64,000 bases of DNA, from the NCBI RefSeq assembly GCF_042652085.1, contig NZ_JBHSJF010000006.1, positions 1,116,001 to 1,180,000 on the forward strand. The letters run 5' to 3'. Position numbers and translations under genes: made by a program. The first letter of the stretch is position 1; each line of letters opens with the position of its first letter. Positions 16,661-25,415 of the stretch are shown piece by piece. The DNA comes from Flaviflagellibacter deserti (GTDB lineage Bacteria > Pseudomonadota > Alphaproteobacteria > Rhizobiales > Methylopilaceae). The notes below the pieces were generated by a model. It searched no databases, was not told the DNA's origin, and was given only the letters and a program-made list of their open reading frames with translations.

Positions 16661-16858
16661 ATGGCGGACGACAAGACGAAACCGGGCGAACCGGACCGCA
16701 GCCGCGTCTCGGGCTCAGAAGACTATGAGGTCCATGACTTCGCCGAGGCGGCGGGCATCACGAATGATCAGGCGCGCGAACTGATCCGCCAGCACGGTCC
16801 CGACCGTGAGAAACTGATGGCTGCCGCGGCGCGGCTCACGGATCACGCGCGAGCCTGA
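16661..16858 (+). CDS. DUF3606 domain protein
   Basis: A 65-residue protein. The core DYEVHDFAEAAGITNDQARELIRQHG is typical of DUF3606, a small helical, possibly DNA-binding family that is common in rhizobia. GGGAGG lies 7-8 bases before the ATG at 16661; an upstream ATG in the same frame at 16631 has no site. It is directly followed by a decayed DUF326 gene. Confidence 0.8.
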   Translation: MADDKTKPGEPDRSRVSGSEDYEVHDFAEAAGITNDQARELIRQHGPDREKLMAAAARLTDHARA

Positions 16859-16863
16859 TCGTC

Positions 16864-17079
16864 ATGCACCATTTGAACGCCGAGATGCCTGCGCCGAGAC
16901 TTGCCGGACCTCAGCGCATTTCATGCTGATCGACACGCCCCATCACAAACATACCTGTCGCGAATGCTCGGGGAGGTTTGTCGTGAATGCGCGGCGGATT
17001 GCGAGCGGATCGGCGATATGGACGAGCGCGTCGCGGCGTGCCGGACGTGCGCGGAGACTGCGAGAAGATGGCGGCGTGA
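16864..17079 (+). pseudogene. Decayed DUF326 four-helix copper-binding protein gene
   Basis: The remains read MHHLNAE (frame of ATG 16864), then DACAETCRTSAHFMLIDTP and HHKHTCREC (second frame), then EVCRECAADCERIGDMDE and RVAACRTCAE (third frame), then DCEKMAA-stop. These are ordered pieces of a Cys-rich four-helix-bundle DUF326 protein. About 40-45 residues between MHHLNAE and ACAE are deleted and at least three frame changes exist, so no functional protein can be made. DUF326 proteins bind copper through stacked Cys residues. Confidence 0.8.
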
Positions 17080-17082
17080 CTC

Positions 17083-17240
17083 TCTCCCCGACGAGGGAGA
17101 GCGGATTCGGCCGGGGACCGGCCGAGCCGAGTGAGGGCGACGCCGAAGGCATTCCTAACCACGGCACAGCCTAGCCGCAATGTGCCCTCAACCCGCTCGC
17201 ATCTGGCGATGCGAGTCGACCTTCTCCCTCGTTGGGGAGA
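17083..17240. repeat. Intergenic palindromic repeat (MITE/RPE-like)
   Basis: Ends are an 18-bp inverted repeat with one mismatch: TCTCCCCGACGAGGGAGA (17083-17100) and TCTCCCTCGTTGGGGAGA (17223-17240). Each end is itself palindromic. Between them lie further hairpins, for example CTCGCAT-6-ATGCGAG. The layout and the CTCTCCCC...GGGAGAG ends resemble dispersed intergenic repeats of rhizobial genomes. It sits between the DUF326 pseudogene and lpdA and could also act as a terminator. Confidence 0.65.
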
Positions 17241-17250
17241 AGGCAAGAAA

Positions 17251-18690
17251 TCACATATTCAGCACACGCCCATAAGCATCCAGCACGCTTTCCTTCATCG
17301 TCTCCGAAAGCGTCGGATGCGGGAAGATCGTGTGCATCAGCTCTTCCTCGGTCGTCTCGCAATTCATCGCGACGACGAAGCCCTGGATGAGCTCGGTGAC
17401 TTCGGCGCCCGATAGATGCGCGCCCAACAGTTCGCCCGTCTTGGCGTCGAAGATCGTCTTGCAAAGACCTTCCGGCTCGCCAAGCGCAATTGCCTTGCCG
17501 TTGCCGATGAATGGAAAACGGCCGATCTTGACCTCGCGCCCCTGCTCCTTCGCCTTCGCTTCGGTCAGGCCGACCGAGGCGATCTGCGGATGGCAGTAGG
17601 TGCAGCCCGGCACCTTGTTCTTGTCGAGCGCATGGACCTTCAGGCCCTTGATCGCCTCGACGCAGGTCACGCCCTCATGCTCGGCCTTGTGGGCCAGCAT
17701 CGGCGGGCCGGCGACGTCGCCGATGGCGTAGATGCCCTTCACATTGGTCCGGCCGTAGCCGTCGGTGACGACCACGCCGCGATCGGTCTTCACGCCTACC
17801 GCCTCGAGGCCGATGTTCTCGATATTGCCGACGACGCCGACCGCCGAGATCACCTTCTCGGCCGTGATCGTCTCGGTCTTGCCGCCGACCTCGATGGTCG
17901 CGGTCACGCTATCCTTTGCCTTGTCGAGCTTCGCGACCTTGGCGCCGGTCAAGATCTTGATGCCCTGCTTCTCGAACTGCTTGCGGGCAAAGGCGGCGAT
18001 GTCAGCGTCCTCGACAGGCAGGATCTGCGGCAGCACCTCGACGACGGTCACATCGGCGCCCATCGTCTTGTAGAAACTCGCGAATTCGACGCCGATCGCG
18101 CCTGAGCCGATGACCAGCAGTGACTTCGGGAAGCTTTCCGGGTTCATCGCCTCGAAATACGTCCACACCTGCTTCTTGTCGGGTTCGAGCCCCGGCAGAA
18201 CGCGCGGCCGCGCGCCGGTGGCGACGATGATGTGCGCCGCCTTGTAGGTGCCCGCTCCAAGCGCACCCTTCGGCGCCTCGACCGGCGGGCCGAGCACGCC
18301 CTTGGTCGGCGCCGTCACCGTGATCTCGCCGACTTTGGTGATCTTCGCATCGCCCCAGATCGTCGTGATCTTGTTCTTCTTGAACAGGAACTGGACGCCA
18401 GTGTTCATCTGTCCGGCAATGCCGCGCGAACGCTGGACGATCGCCTTCAGATCGAACGACGGCTTCTCGACCGCGAGGCCATAATTCTTCGCTTGGTGGA
18501 AATAGTGGTAGACCTCGGCCGAACGAAGCAGCGCCTTGGTCGGAATGCAGCCCCAGTTCGAGCAGATGCCGCCGAGGTGTTCGCGCTCCGCGACCGCAAC
18601 CTTGAAGCCGAGCTGAGCGGCGCGGATCGCGGCCACATAGCCGCCCGGACCGCCGCCGATGATGATGATGTCGAACTGATTGTCGGCCAT
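17251..18690 (-). CDS. lpdA: Dihydrolipoyl dehydrogenase (E3)
   Basis: Flavoprotein that reoxidises the lipoyl groups of the pyruvate dehydrogenase complex with NAD. It is 479 residues: FAD motif IIGGGPGGYVAA, redox-active disulfide GGICSNWGCIP (Cys43/Cys48), NAD motif VIGSGAIGVEFASFY, second FAD contact GIYAIGDVAGPPMLAHKA, and the C-terminal His-Glu dyad HPTLSE. It is last in the PDH operon, separated from pdhC by a 108-base gap containing a palindromic repeat. Confidence 0.97.
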   Translation of the reverse strand: MADNQFDIIIIGGGPGGYVAAIRAAQLGFKVAVAEREHLGGICSNWGCIPTKALLRSAEVYHYFHQAKNYGLAVEKPSFDLKAIVQRSRGIAGQMNTGVQFLFKKNKITTIWGDAKITKVGEITVTAPTKGVLGPPVEAPKGALGAGTYKAAHIIVATGARPRVLPGLEPDKKQVWTYFEAMNPESFPKSLLVIGSGAIGVEFASFYKTMGADVTVVEVLPQILPVEDADIAAFARKQFEKQGIKILTGAKVAKLDKAKDSVTATIEVGGKTETITAEKVISAVGVVGNIENIGLEAVGVKTDRGVVVTDGYGRTNVKGIYAIGDVAGPPMLAHKAEHEGVTCVEAIKGLKVHALDKNKVPGCTYCHPQIASVGLTEAKAKEQGREVKIGRFPFIGNGKAIALGEPEGLCKTIFDAKTGELLGAHLSGAEVTELIQGFVVAMNCETTEEELMHTIFPHPTLSETMKESVLDAYGRVLNM

Positions 18691-18702
18691 ATTTCTCTTT
18701 CC

Positions 18703-18791
18703 GTCATGGCAGGGCTAAGCCCTGCCATCCACGTTCTTTCCTATTGGCACGCTGTGAACTCGTGGATCCCAAGGCCAGGCCTTGGCATGAC
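18703..18791. repeat. Palindromic intergenic repeat between pdhC and lpdA
   Basis: An 89-bp element bounded by GTCATG (18703) and CATGAC (to 18791). Each end is a hairpin: TGGCAGGGCT-A-AGCCCTGCCA on the left, and CCAAGGCCAGGCCTTGG on the right. GTCATG...CATCCACG ends are characteristic of a family of dispersed palindromic elements in Hyphomicrobiales. It interrupts the PDH operon without splitting a gene and may change the lpdA:pdhC ratio. Confidence 0.65.
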
Positions 18792-18798
18792 GAGGAGG

Positions 18799-20127
18799 CT
18801 ACATCACCAGTCCGACCGGCTTCTCGACATAGCCCTTGAAGGTCTGCATCAGCTGCGCCGACTCGGCGCCGTCCAGTACGCGGTGGTCGCAGGAGATCGT
18901 CGCCGTCATCTGGGTGGCGATGACGATCTGGTCGTTGCGAACGACAGCCCGCTTCTCGCCGGCCGCGACCGCGAGGATGGTCGAATGCGGCGGATTCACC
19001 ACGGCGGTGAAGTGCTTCACGCCGTACATTCCAAGGTTCGAGATCGCCGTCGTGCCGCCCTGGTATTCGTGCGGCTTTAGCTTGCGCTCGCGCGCCCGCT
19101 TGGCCAGCGAACTCATCTCCATCGAGATGTCCGGCAGCGCCTTTTCATGCGCGTTGCGGATGATCGGAGTGATCAGGCCGTCCGGGATCGCGACCGCGAC
19201 GCCAATATCGACGCCCTTGTGGCGCAGCATGCCGCCTTCGGTCCACGAGGCATTCGCTTCAGGGTGTTTCTTAAGAGTGAGCGCCAAGGCCTTGATGATG
19301 AAGTCGTTCACCGACAAACGCCACACCGGCTTGCCGTCACTCATCGGCGCGTAGGAGTTCATCTCCTCGCGCATCTTCAGCAGCGCATCAAGATCGACGT
19401 CGACCGCGAGATAGTAATGCGGGACGACGACCTTGGACTGCTGCATCCGGCTCGCGATCGTCTTGCGCATGCCGTCATGCGGGATGACGTCGTACGAACC
19501 CGGCTCGAACAGCGCCCGGATCTTGTCGTCCGGCATCAATGGGAAGCCGAACTGGCCGCCGCCCGAAGCCGGAGCGCCCGCGCCCGTTCCCGGCCGCGCG
19601 TTCTCGACGTCCTTCTTGACCACGCGGCCATGCGGACCGGAACCCGTGATCGACGACAGGTCGATGCCGCGCTCCTTGGCGATCCGACGCGCCAGCGGAG
19701 ATGCGAACACCTTGGCGCCCAAGCCATTCAGCTTCGGAGCGGCCGGCGCGGGCGCCGCCGGAGCAGGCGCGGCTGTAGGCTCCGGCGCTTCAGCCGCCGC
19801 CGGCGACGACTTCCCGGCATCAGCCGTGGCCGGTGCCTTTTCCGCGGGCTTAGCCGCTGGCGCCGAAGCCGCGCTCGCGTCCTCGCCCTCTTCGAGCAGA
19901 ACCGCGATCGGCTCGTTCACGGCGACGTCGTTGGTTCCTTCGGCGATCAGAATCTTGCCGAGGACGCCCTCATCGACCGCCTCGACTTCCATGGTCGCCT
20001 TGTCGGTCTCGATCTCGGCGAGCACGTCGCCGGACTTCACCTTGTCGCCCTCTTTCTTGAGCCATTTCGCGAGATTTCCCCGCTCCATGGTCGGCGACAG
20101 CGCAGGCATCAGAATGTTGATGGGCAT
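18799..20127 (-). CDS. pdhC: Dihydrolipoamide acetyltransferase (E2) of pyruvate dehydrogenase
   Basis: Core of the PDH complex; transfers acetyl groups to CoA. Domain order: lipoyl domain (lipoyl Lys43 in TDKATMEVEA), Ala/Pro-rich linker, E3/E1-binding domain (ASPLARRIAKERGIDLSSI), second linker, catalytic domain ending with the active-site motif ISCDHRVLDGA. It is 442 residues with one lipoyl domain, the usual alphaproteobacterial form. It lies 7 bases after the DUF5076 gene. Confidence 0.97.
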   Translation of the reverse strand: MPINILMPALSPTMERGNLAKWLKKEGDKVKSGDVLAEIETDKATMEVEAVDEGVLGKILIAEGTNDVAVNEPIAVLLEEGEDASAASAPAAKPAEKAPATADAGKSSPAAAEAPEPTAAPAPAAPAPAAPKLNGLGAKVFASPLARRIAKERGIDLSSITGSGPHGRVVKKDVENARPGTGAGAPASGGGQFGFPLMPDDKIRALFEPGSYDVIPHDGMRKTIASRMQQSKVVVPHYYLAVDVDLDALLKMREEMNSYAPMSDGKPVWRLSVNDFIIKALALTLKKHPEANASWTEGGMLRHKGVDIGVAVAIPDGLITPIIRNAHEKALPDISMEMSSLAKRARERKLKPHEYQGGTTAISNLGMYGVKHFTAVVNPPHSTILAVAAGEKRAVVRNDQIVIATQMTATISCDHRVLDGAESAQLMQTFKGYVEKPVGLVM

Positions 20128-20134
20128 CTCGGTC

Positions 20135-20425
20135 TCAGTTCATGGCATCGGTTGAGCCGACATCGGTCGGCTGGTCGAGCTCAGCGTCGAACAGGCGCCG
20201 AATATCGACGACGACCTCGGCCTCGCTCGCGCCGGTTTCCTTCGCATAGACGCGCGAAACGTGTCTCGCGATATCGGCAAGCAGGACACCCCAGGTCGAT
20301 GGGTCGTCGAACGCCCGCTTCAGGGACACATGCAGACCCTCGTCGATAATCGCGGCCCGCAATACCTCGACGCCTCCCTTTTCGAAGGCCGCCGACGGCA
20401 GATGCAGAGCCTCGAACTCGCTCAT
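20135..20425 (-). CDS. DUF5076 protein inside the PDH operon
   Basis: A 96-residue cytoplasmic protein matching DUF5076: ALHLPSAAFEKGGVEVLRAA, then DPSTWGVLLADIARHV and RLFDAELDQPTD. Its start overlaps the pdhB stop (ATGA, 20422-20425) and its stop is 7 bases before pdhC, so its production is tied to the E1 beta and E2 subunits. The family has no known function; its place suggests assembly or regulation of the complex. Confidence 0.8.
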   Translation of the reverse strand: MSEFEALHLPSAAFEKGGVEVLRAAIIDEGLHVSLKRAFDDPSTWGVLLADIARHVSRVYAKETGASEAEVVVDIRRLFDAELDQPTDVGSTDAMN

Positions 20426-21840
20426 TTGTAGCTGACAGCCTTCGCCGCCTCGACGACTTCGGCGACGGAAGGGAGCGCCAACTTTTCGAGATTGGCGGCA
20501 TAGGGCATCGGGACGTCCTTGCCCGTCACGCGGAGGACCGGCGCATCGAGATAGTCGAAAGCCTTCTCCATCAGCTGGGCGACGATCTCGGAGCCGACGC
20601 CCGACTGAGGCCAGCCCTCTTCGACGGTGACGCAGCGGCCGGTCTTCTTCACTGATTCGATGACCGTCTCGATGTCCATCGGGCGGATGGTGCGAAGGTC
20701 GATGACCTCGGCCTCGATCCCCTGCCCGGCCAGTTCCTCGGCCGCCTTGAGCGCGTATGTCATGCCGATCGAGAAAGAGACGAGCGTCACGTCGCTGCCG
20801 GCGCGCGCGATCCGCGCCTTGCCGATCGGCAGCACGAAGTCGTCGAGCTTCGGAACGTCGAAGCTTTGGCCGTAGAGGATTTCATTTTCGAGGAAGATGA
20901 CCGGGTTGGGGTCCCGGATAGCGGCCTTCAGAAGGCCCTTGAAGTCTGCGGCGGTGTAGGGAGCGATGACTTTAAGTCCCGGTACCTGGCTGTACCACGC
21001 CGTGTAGTCCTGGCTGTGCTGCGCCGCTACTCGGGCCGCGGCACCGTTCGGACCTCGGAATACGATCGGACAGCCCATCTGGCCGCCCGACATATAGAGT
21101 GTCTTCGCAGCTGAGTTGATGATGTGGTCGATCGCCTGCATGGCGAAGTTCCAGGTCATGAACTCAACGATCGGTTTCAGGCCGGACAGAGCGGCACCAA
21201 CGCCGACCCCGGCGAAGCCGTATTCGGTGATCGGGGTATCGATCACGCGGCGGGCGCCGAATTCGTCGAGCAGGCCCTGCGAGATCTTGTAGGCGCCCTG
21301 ATATTCGGCGACTTCCTCGCCCATCAGGAAGATGTCCGGATCGCGGCGCATCTCCTCGGCCATTGCGTCGCGAAGGGCCTCGCGGACGGTCTGGTGCACC
21401 ATCTCGGTGCCTTCCGGCACTTCTGGATCGGGCTGGATTTCGACCTTCGGTGGCGCGGCCACGGCCGACGGCGCCTTGTCCGGAGCCGGTCCCTTTTCGG
21501 GAGCGACCGGCGGAGCACTTTCCTCGGCCTTCTTCTCGGCGGCCGGAGCCGCTGCGCCATTGCCGCTGGACTTCGCGATCGCAGCCGAGGGATCCTCGCC
21601 CGTTACGAGGATGATGGCGATGGGCGTGTTCACCGCCACGTCCTCGGTGCCGTCCTTGATCAGGATCTTGCCGAGCGTGCCGTCGTCGATCGCCTCGATC
21701 TCCATCGTCGCCTTGTCGGTCTCGATCTCGGCCAGCACGTCGCCGGATTTGACGGCATCGCCTTCGTTTTTGAGCCATTTCGCGAGCTTGCCCGACTCCA
21801 TGGTCGGGGAGAGCGCGGGCATCAGAACTTCAATCGGCAT
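20422..21840 (-). CDS. pdhB: Pyruvate dehydrogenase E1 beta subunit with lipoyl domain
   Basis: Forms the alpha2beta2 E1 decarboxylase with PdhA. Residues 1-80 are a lipoyl domain (Lys43 in TDKATMEIEA), then a Pro/Ala-rich linker, then the transketolase-type domain (MVHQTVREALRDAMAEEM, AEYQGAYKISQGLLDEFG, PITEYGFAGVGVGAAL) and the transketolase C-domain (VEEGWPQSGVGSEI). An N-terminal lipoyl domain on E1 beta is a known feature of Alphaproteobacteria. It is 472 residues. Confidence 0.97.
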   Translation of the reverse strand: MPIEVLMPALSPTMESGKLAKWLKNEGDAVKSGDVLAEIETDKATMEIEAIDDGTLGKILIKDGTEDVAVNTPIAIILVTGEDPSAAIAKSSGNGAAAPAAEKKAEESAPPVAPEKGPAPDKAPSAVAAPPKVEIQPDPEVPEGTEMVHQTVREALRDAMAEEMRRDPDIFLMGEEVAEYQGAYKISQGLLDEFGARRVIDTPITEYGFAGVGVGAALSGLKPIVEFMTWNFAMQAIDHIINSAAKTLYMSGGQMGCPIVFRGPNGAAARVAAQHSQDYTAWYSQVPGLKVIAPYTAADFKGLLKAAIRDPNPVIFLENEILYGQSFDVPKLDDFVLPIGKARIARAGSDVTLVSFSIGMTYALKAAEELAGQGIEAEVIDLRTIRPMDIETVIESVKKTGRCVTVEEGWPQSGVGSEIVAQLMEKAFDYLDAPVLRVTGKDVPMPYAANLEKLALPSVAEVVEAAKAVSYK

Positions 21841-21923
21841 AAGCGGAGCGCTTCCTGTTCGGGGCTGCGGCCTCGCTTATGCGAGTCCAGCCGGGCATTC
21901 GATGAAACTGCGCGAAAGGCTTG

Positions 21924-22937
21924 TCAGCGAAGGATGTCGGTCCAAAGCTCCGCCGGATCCGGCTCCGGATCAGAGCTCGCAAAATCGGCGGCATCATTCA
22001 CGACGACGCGGATCTCCTTGTCGATCGCGTTCAGATCCTCTTCCTTGCTCCAACCGTTATCGAGCAGGCGCTTGCGTACCTGTTCGATCGGGTCGTGCTC
22101 GTCGCGCATTTTCTGCACTTCTTCCTTCGGCCGGTATTTGGCCGGGTCCGACATCGAATGGCCGCGATAACGGTACGTCAGCATTTCGATGATGTACGGA
22201 CCCTGCCCCGAGCGCGCATAGGCAATCGCCCTGTCGCCGGCGGCCTTGACGGCGCGGACGTCCATGCCGTCGACTTGCTCGCCCGGAATGTCGAAGGACA
22301 GGCCGCGCTTGGAGAAATCGGTTGTCGAGGATGCACGATGATGCGCCGTGCCCATCCCGTAGCGGTTGTTTTCGACCACGTAGACGACCGGCAGCTTCCA
22401 GAGCTTCGCCATGTTGAAGCTCTCGTAGACCTGCCCCTGATTGGCCGCGCCGTCGCCGAAGTAGACGATCGAGACGCTGTCATCGTTGCGGAATTTGTTG
22501 GCGAAGGCGAGACCGGTGCCGAGCGAGACCTGGCCGCCGACGATGCCGTGACCACCATAGAAATTCTTCTCGCGGCTGAACATGTGCATCGAGCCGCCCT
22601 TGCCGCGGGAATAGCCTCCCTGGCGGCCGGTGAGCTCGGCCATGACGCCCTTGGGGTCCATGCCCGTTGCAAGCATGTGGCCGTGATCGCGATAGCCGGT
22701 GATGACCTGATCGCCCTCTTTCATCGCGGTCTGCATACCGACGACGACGGCCTCCTGGCCGATATAGAGGTGGCAGAAGCCGCCAATGAGGCCCATGCCG
22801 TAAAGCTGGCCGGCCTTCTCTTCGAACCGGCGGATCATCAGCATTTCGCGGAAAGCTGTGAGTTCTTCCTCTTTGGTGAATTCCACCAGGAGGTTAGAGG
22901 ATTCAGATTTTACCTGGGCGGCCGCTGTTGCTGCCAT
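21924..22937 (-). CDS. pdhA: Pyruvate dehydrogenase E1 alpha subunit
   Basis: Thiamine-diphosphate-binding subunit of E1. TPP motif GDGAANQGQVYESFNMA followed by VENNRYGMGT; FCHLYIGQEAVVVGM and the flexible loop YRGHSMSDPAKYR are conserved. It is 337 residues, the typical length. First gene of the operon, 83 bases upstream of pdhB. The promoter must lie in the 215-base gap to the next minus-strand gene. Confidence 0.97.
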   Translation of the reverse strand: MAATAAAQVKSESSNLLVEFTKEEELTAFREMLMIRRFEEKAGQLYGMGLIGGFCHLYIGQEAVVVGMQTAMKEGDQVITGYRDHGHMLATGMDPKGVMAELTGRQGGYSRGKGGSMHMFSREKNFYGGHGIVGGQVSLGTGLAFANKFRNDDSVSIVYFGDGAANQGQVYESFNMAKLWKLPVVYVVENNRYGMGTAHHRASSTTDFSKRGLSFDIPGEQVDGMDVRAVKAAGDRAIAYARSGQGPYIIEMLTYRYRGHSMSDPAKYRPKEEVQKMRDEHDPIEQVRKRLLDNGWSKEEDLNAIDKEIRVVVNDAADFASSDPEPDPAELWTDILR

Positions 22938-23152
22938 TCATACGCTCCCTGCCGTCGACAATAGGACGGCCCCCGCCGCTTCTATTTTGGGCAGACGTTA
23001 GCGCATCAAATCAGCAAAAGCGAGAACCGCCCAGGTATGGCCGAATTCAGTTCAACCCAAGAAAATCAAGCGTTTGCCGTGGCGCGGTACGCGAAACGAT
23101 ATGCGCAGACGGCATAGCTGATCAGCGAAAGTTGAACATGAGTTCGGCACAT

Positions 23153-23986
23153 TCACTGTGCCAGGCGGCCGAGTTTCATGTCCGCTTCCAGGGAGCCGAG
23201 TTCCAGTGCCCGCTGATACCACTGCCGTGCCTTCGCCGGATCAGGCGCAAGGCCAACGACGCGGCGCTGCTTGAGGAATGTCGGATCGTAGGTATCGCCG
23301 AGAGCGAGAGCCGCTTCAGCGTATCCGGCCTCGGCGGCGCGACGGTATAGCGGTCGTGCGCTGGCGAAGTCTCCCGACTCAACGAAGCGATGACCTCGCT
23401 CCATCAGCAACGCGAGTTCGGACTGGGTGAGCTTCGGGACGACAGGCGCCGGCGGCGGCGGAGCCTGGACCACTTGTGGCTGAGGCGGCGGCGGAGGCTG
23501 CTGGGTCAAAGCGGCAATTTCCGGAGCCGGGGCCGGCGCGGGCTCCTGAACCGGATCGGGTTCCGTCGTCGATGCACGCGCCGTCTCGATGGGCTCCGCC
23601 GGCGGAGGCTGGAGAATGGTCACCGTCCGTTCCGTTTCGGCAGCGGCGAGCGAAGCCATGGCGGCCTTGGTCGAAGCGACCTCGAATAAAGTCGGCTCGC
23701 GATCCTGGAACAGCGGCTGCCCGTTGAAATGCCGATAACCGATGAAGCCGCCAATGCCGGCGCCAACGAGCAGCACCAGCATGCTCAACCGCAGCATCAT
23801 CTTGGAATGACCGCTGACCGGCTTCTTCCGGGTCGTCGGTTGCTGCGCGGCAGCGTATTGCTGGGCAAAGGCCTGATAGCCGAAATGGTCGGCATCGGCG
23901 AATGGATCATGCGCCTGTGGCGTCGGCGTACGACCTTTCGGCGCGAACATGTCGTCCGGCGCCTGCGGTTCGAATTGATTGCTCAT
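23153..23986 (-). CDS. Membrane-anchored Pro-rich protein with Sel1 repeats
   Basis: A 277-residue protein. The polar cytoplasmic N-terminus (about 1-60) precedes one transmembrane segment (MMLRLSMLVLLVGAGIGGFIGY), then a long Pro/Ala/Gln-rich spacer (about residues 120-190), and two C-terminal Sel1-like repeats (FASARPLYRRAAEAGYAEAA and KARQWYQRALELGSLEADM). The layout suits an envelope scaffold that crosses the periplasm. Similar architectures occur in exopolysaccharide or cell-cycle proteins, but I cannot name it. Confidence 0.7.
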   Translation of the reverse strand: MSNQFEPQAPDDMFAPKGRTPTPQAHDPFADADHFGYQAFAQQYAAAQQPTTRKKPVSGHSKMMLRLSMLVLLVGAGIGGFIGYRHFNGQPLFQDREPTLFEVASTKAAMASLAAAETERTVTILQPPPAEPIETARASTTEPDPVQEPAPAPAPEIAALTQQPPPPPQPQVVQAPPPPAPVVPKLTQSELALLMERGHRFVESGDFASARPLYRRAAEAGYAEAALALGDTYDPTFLKQRRVVGLAPDPAKARQWYQRALELGSLEADMKLGRLAQ

Positions 23987-24031
23987 GACAGCCCCCTGTC
24001 TGACCGGCCCCTCAGCCGGCTAGGCGTTTCC

Positions 24032-25189
24032 TCAATTGCTGGAGATTGCTTTCGGCTTTTGCTGCCGCTTGTTCTGTTGGGCACGCCACGCCATGAACTC
24101 CTTGAAGAGCGCATCGCGATCGGCCTGAGTTTGATTGCCCTTCTGGGCGTCGAGATAGCTGCCGAACTGGCTGCTGAGATCGTCGGACGTGTCGTTCTGT
24201 GCACCGGCCTGCTGAAGCACGCGTTCGGCGACACCGAAGCGCTGCCATCCGGGAACGGTCGCGGCGAGATTCACCTCCCGCCATTTCGGATGGAAGCCCT
24301 CCACCTGCAGCTTGTCCCAGTTCTGGAACAGGCGCTCGACGAAACGCTCGACCTTCTTGTAGCGAGGATTGCTCTTCGGCCAGTTGTAGACCGCGAGCAC
24401 GGTCGGCACGCCGATCGTCTCGACCGTCTGCCCTTTCGGGACCAGGCCGGGATAATCGTCGGAGGAGAGTTCGCTGAGCGTGTAGTAGTCGGCGAACTTC
24501 TCGGTGAACGGCACGGGCAGGAAGTGGAAGCCGGTATTTGCCGGCATCTCGGCGAAGAAGCCGAGCGGGCGGCCCGCCACGCGAACGATTGCCGCGAGGT
24601 CGCCGGAAGCCAGATCCTTCATGCCCTGGGTGTGGTCGATGAAGACCTTCTCGACCGGAATGCCGAGACGCTGCAGCACGATGGTGCCGGTCATGCTGGC
24701 CGACGTGCCTAGCGGACCGAAGCTCACCCGCTTGCCGCGCAGATCTTCGACGCTGCGGATGTCGCCGCGCGCCAGTATGTGCAGTTCGGCGATGGGAAAA
24801 CGGGCGACGAACTGAACGCGTTTGTCGAGGTTTCCGATCTTACGCTCGGTTCGGAAATACTCGAACACGTCGGACTGCGTGAAGGCGACGTCGACGCCTC
24901 GCAAATACAGGAGGTCTTCGAGGTTCGACGCCGAACCAAAGCCGACCATCGGCATGACGCGGAGATTGTCCCCGTCGTTCAGCGCTCGTCCCATCTCGTC
25001 GGCGAACCGCATATTGGTGGTATCGAGAAGCCCGCCGGCTATGCCGACGGTCCAAGCGTTCTTCTGATCGCGAAGGCGCGCTTCAATTGGATTTTCGTTA
25101 GCGGTGTCAGCGGTTTGCGAGATCGCTGGCGCGACCGATGCCGTTAAAAGACAGACAAACGCGATCGTGCGCAGAACAAGACGTCGCAT
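24032..25189 (-). CDS. TAXI-family TRAP solute-binding protein, orphan
   Basis: A 385-residue periplasmic binding protein with a signal peptide (RLVLRTIAFVCLLTASVAPAIS). Family features: VGIAGGLLDTTNMRFADEM near the N-terminus, DVAFTQSDVF, VEDLRGKRVSFGPLGTSASM and TVLAVYNWPKS. TAXI proteins feed TRAP transporters, usually with fused DctQM next door; none is present here. The extra C-terminal tail (about residues 345-385, rich in Gln, Asp and Lys) is unusual. ATG 25189 is favoured over 25195 because the GGGGGG site would otherwise touch the start. Confidence 0.82.
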   Translation of the reverse strand: MRRLVLRTIAFVCLLTASVAPAISQTADTANENPIEARLRDQKNAWTVGIAGGLLDTTNMRFADEMGRALNDGDNLRVMPMVGFGSASNLEDLLYLRGVDVAFTQSDVFEYFRTERKIGNLDKRVQFVARFPIAELHILARGDIRSVEDLRGKRVSFGPLGTSASMTGTIVLQRLGIPVEKVFIDHTQGMKDLASGDLAAIVRVAGRPLGFFAEMPANTGFHFLPVPFTEKFADYYTLSELSSDDYPGLVPKGQTVETIGVPTVLAVYNWPKSNPRYKKVERFVERLFQNWDKLQVEGFHPKWREVNLAATVPGWQRFGVAERVLQQAGAQNDTSDDLSSQFGSYLDAQKGNQTQADRDALFKEFMAWRAQQNKRQQKPKAISSN

Positions 25190-25415
25190 ATACATCCCCC
25201 CGGACTACTCATAGCGACACTGTTACTTAATAGCAGCGTGTCCAATACGAAGTGACTCGAATGAGGACAAAAACAAGATTATATTGCGGCCGAATCTAGG
25301 CGAGCAATTTGGACATTTTTCTGAAAACGACCCGGAATACGACGAATCAAAGGCTTACGGCCGGCGGCTGAGAAACCGCAATAGGGTCAAAAAATGAACT
25401 GATTCGTGGCCGGAG

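Noticed and set aside
24032..25189. Complete TRAP transporter
   Set aside because: Neither DctQ nor DctM type membrane subunits are encoded on either side.
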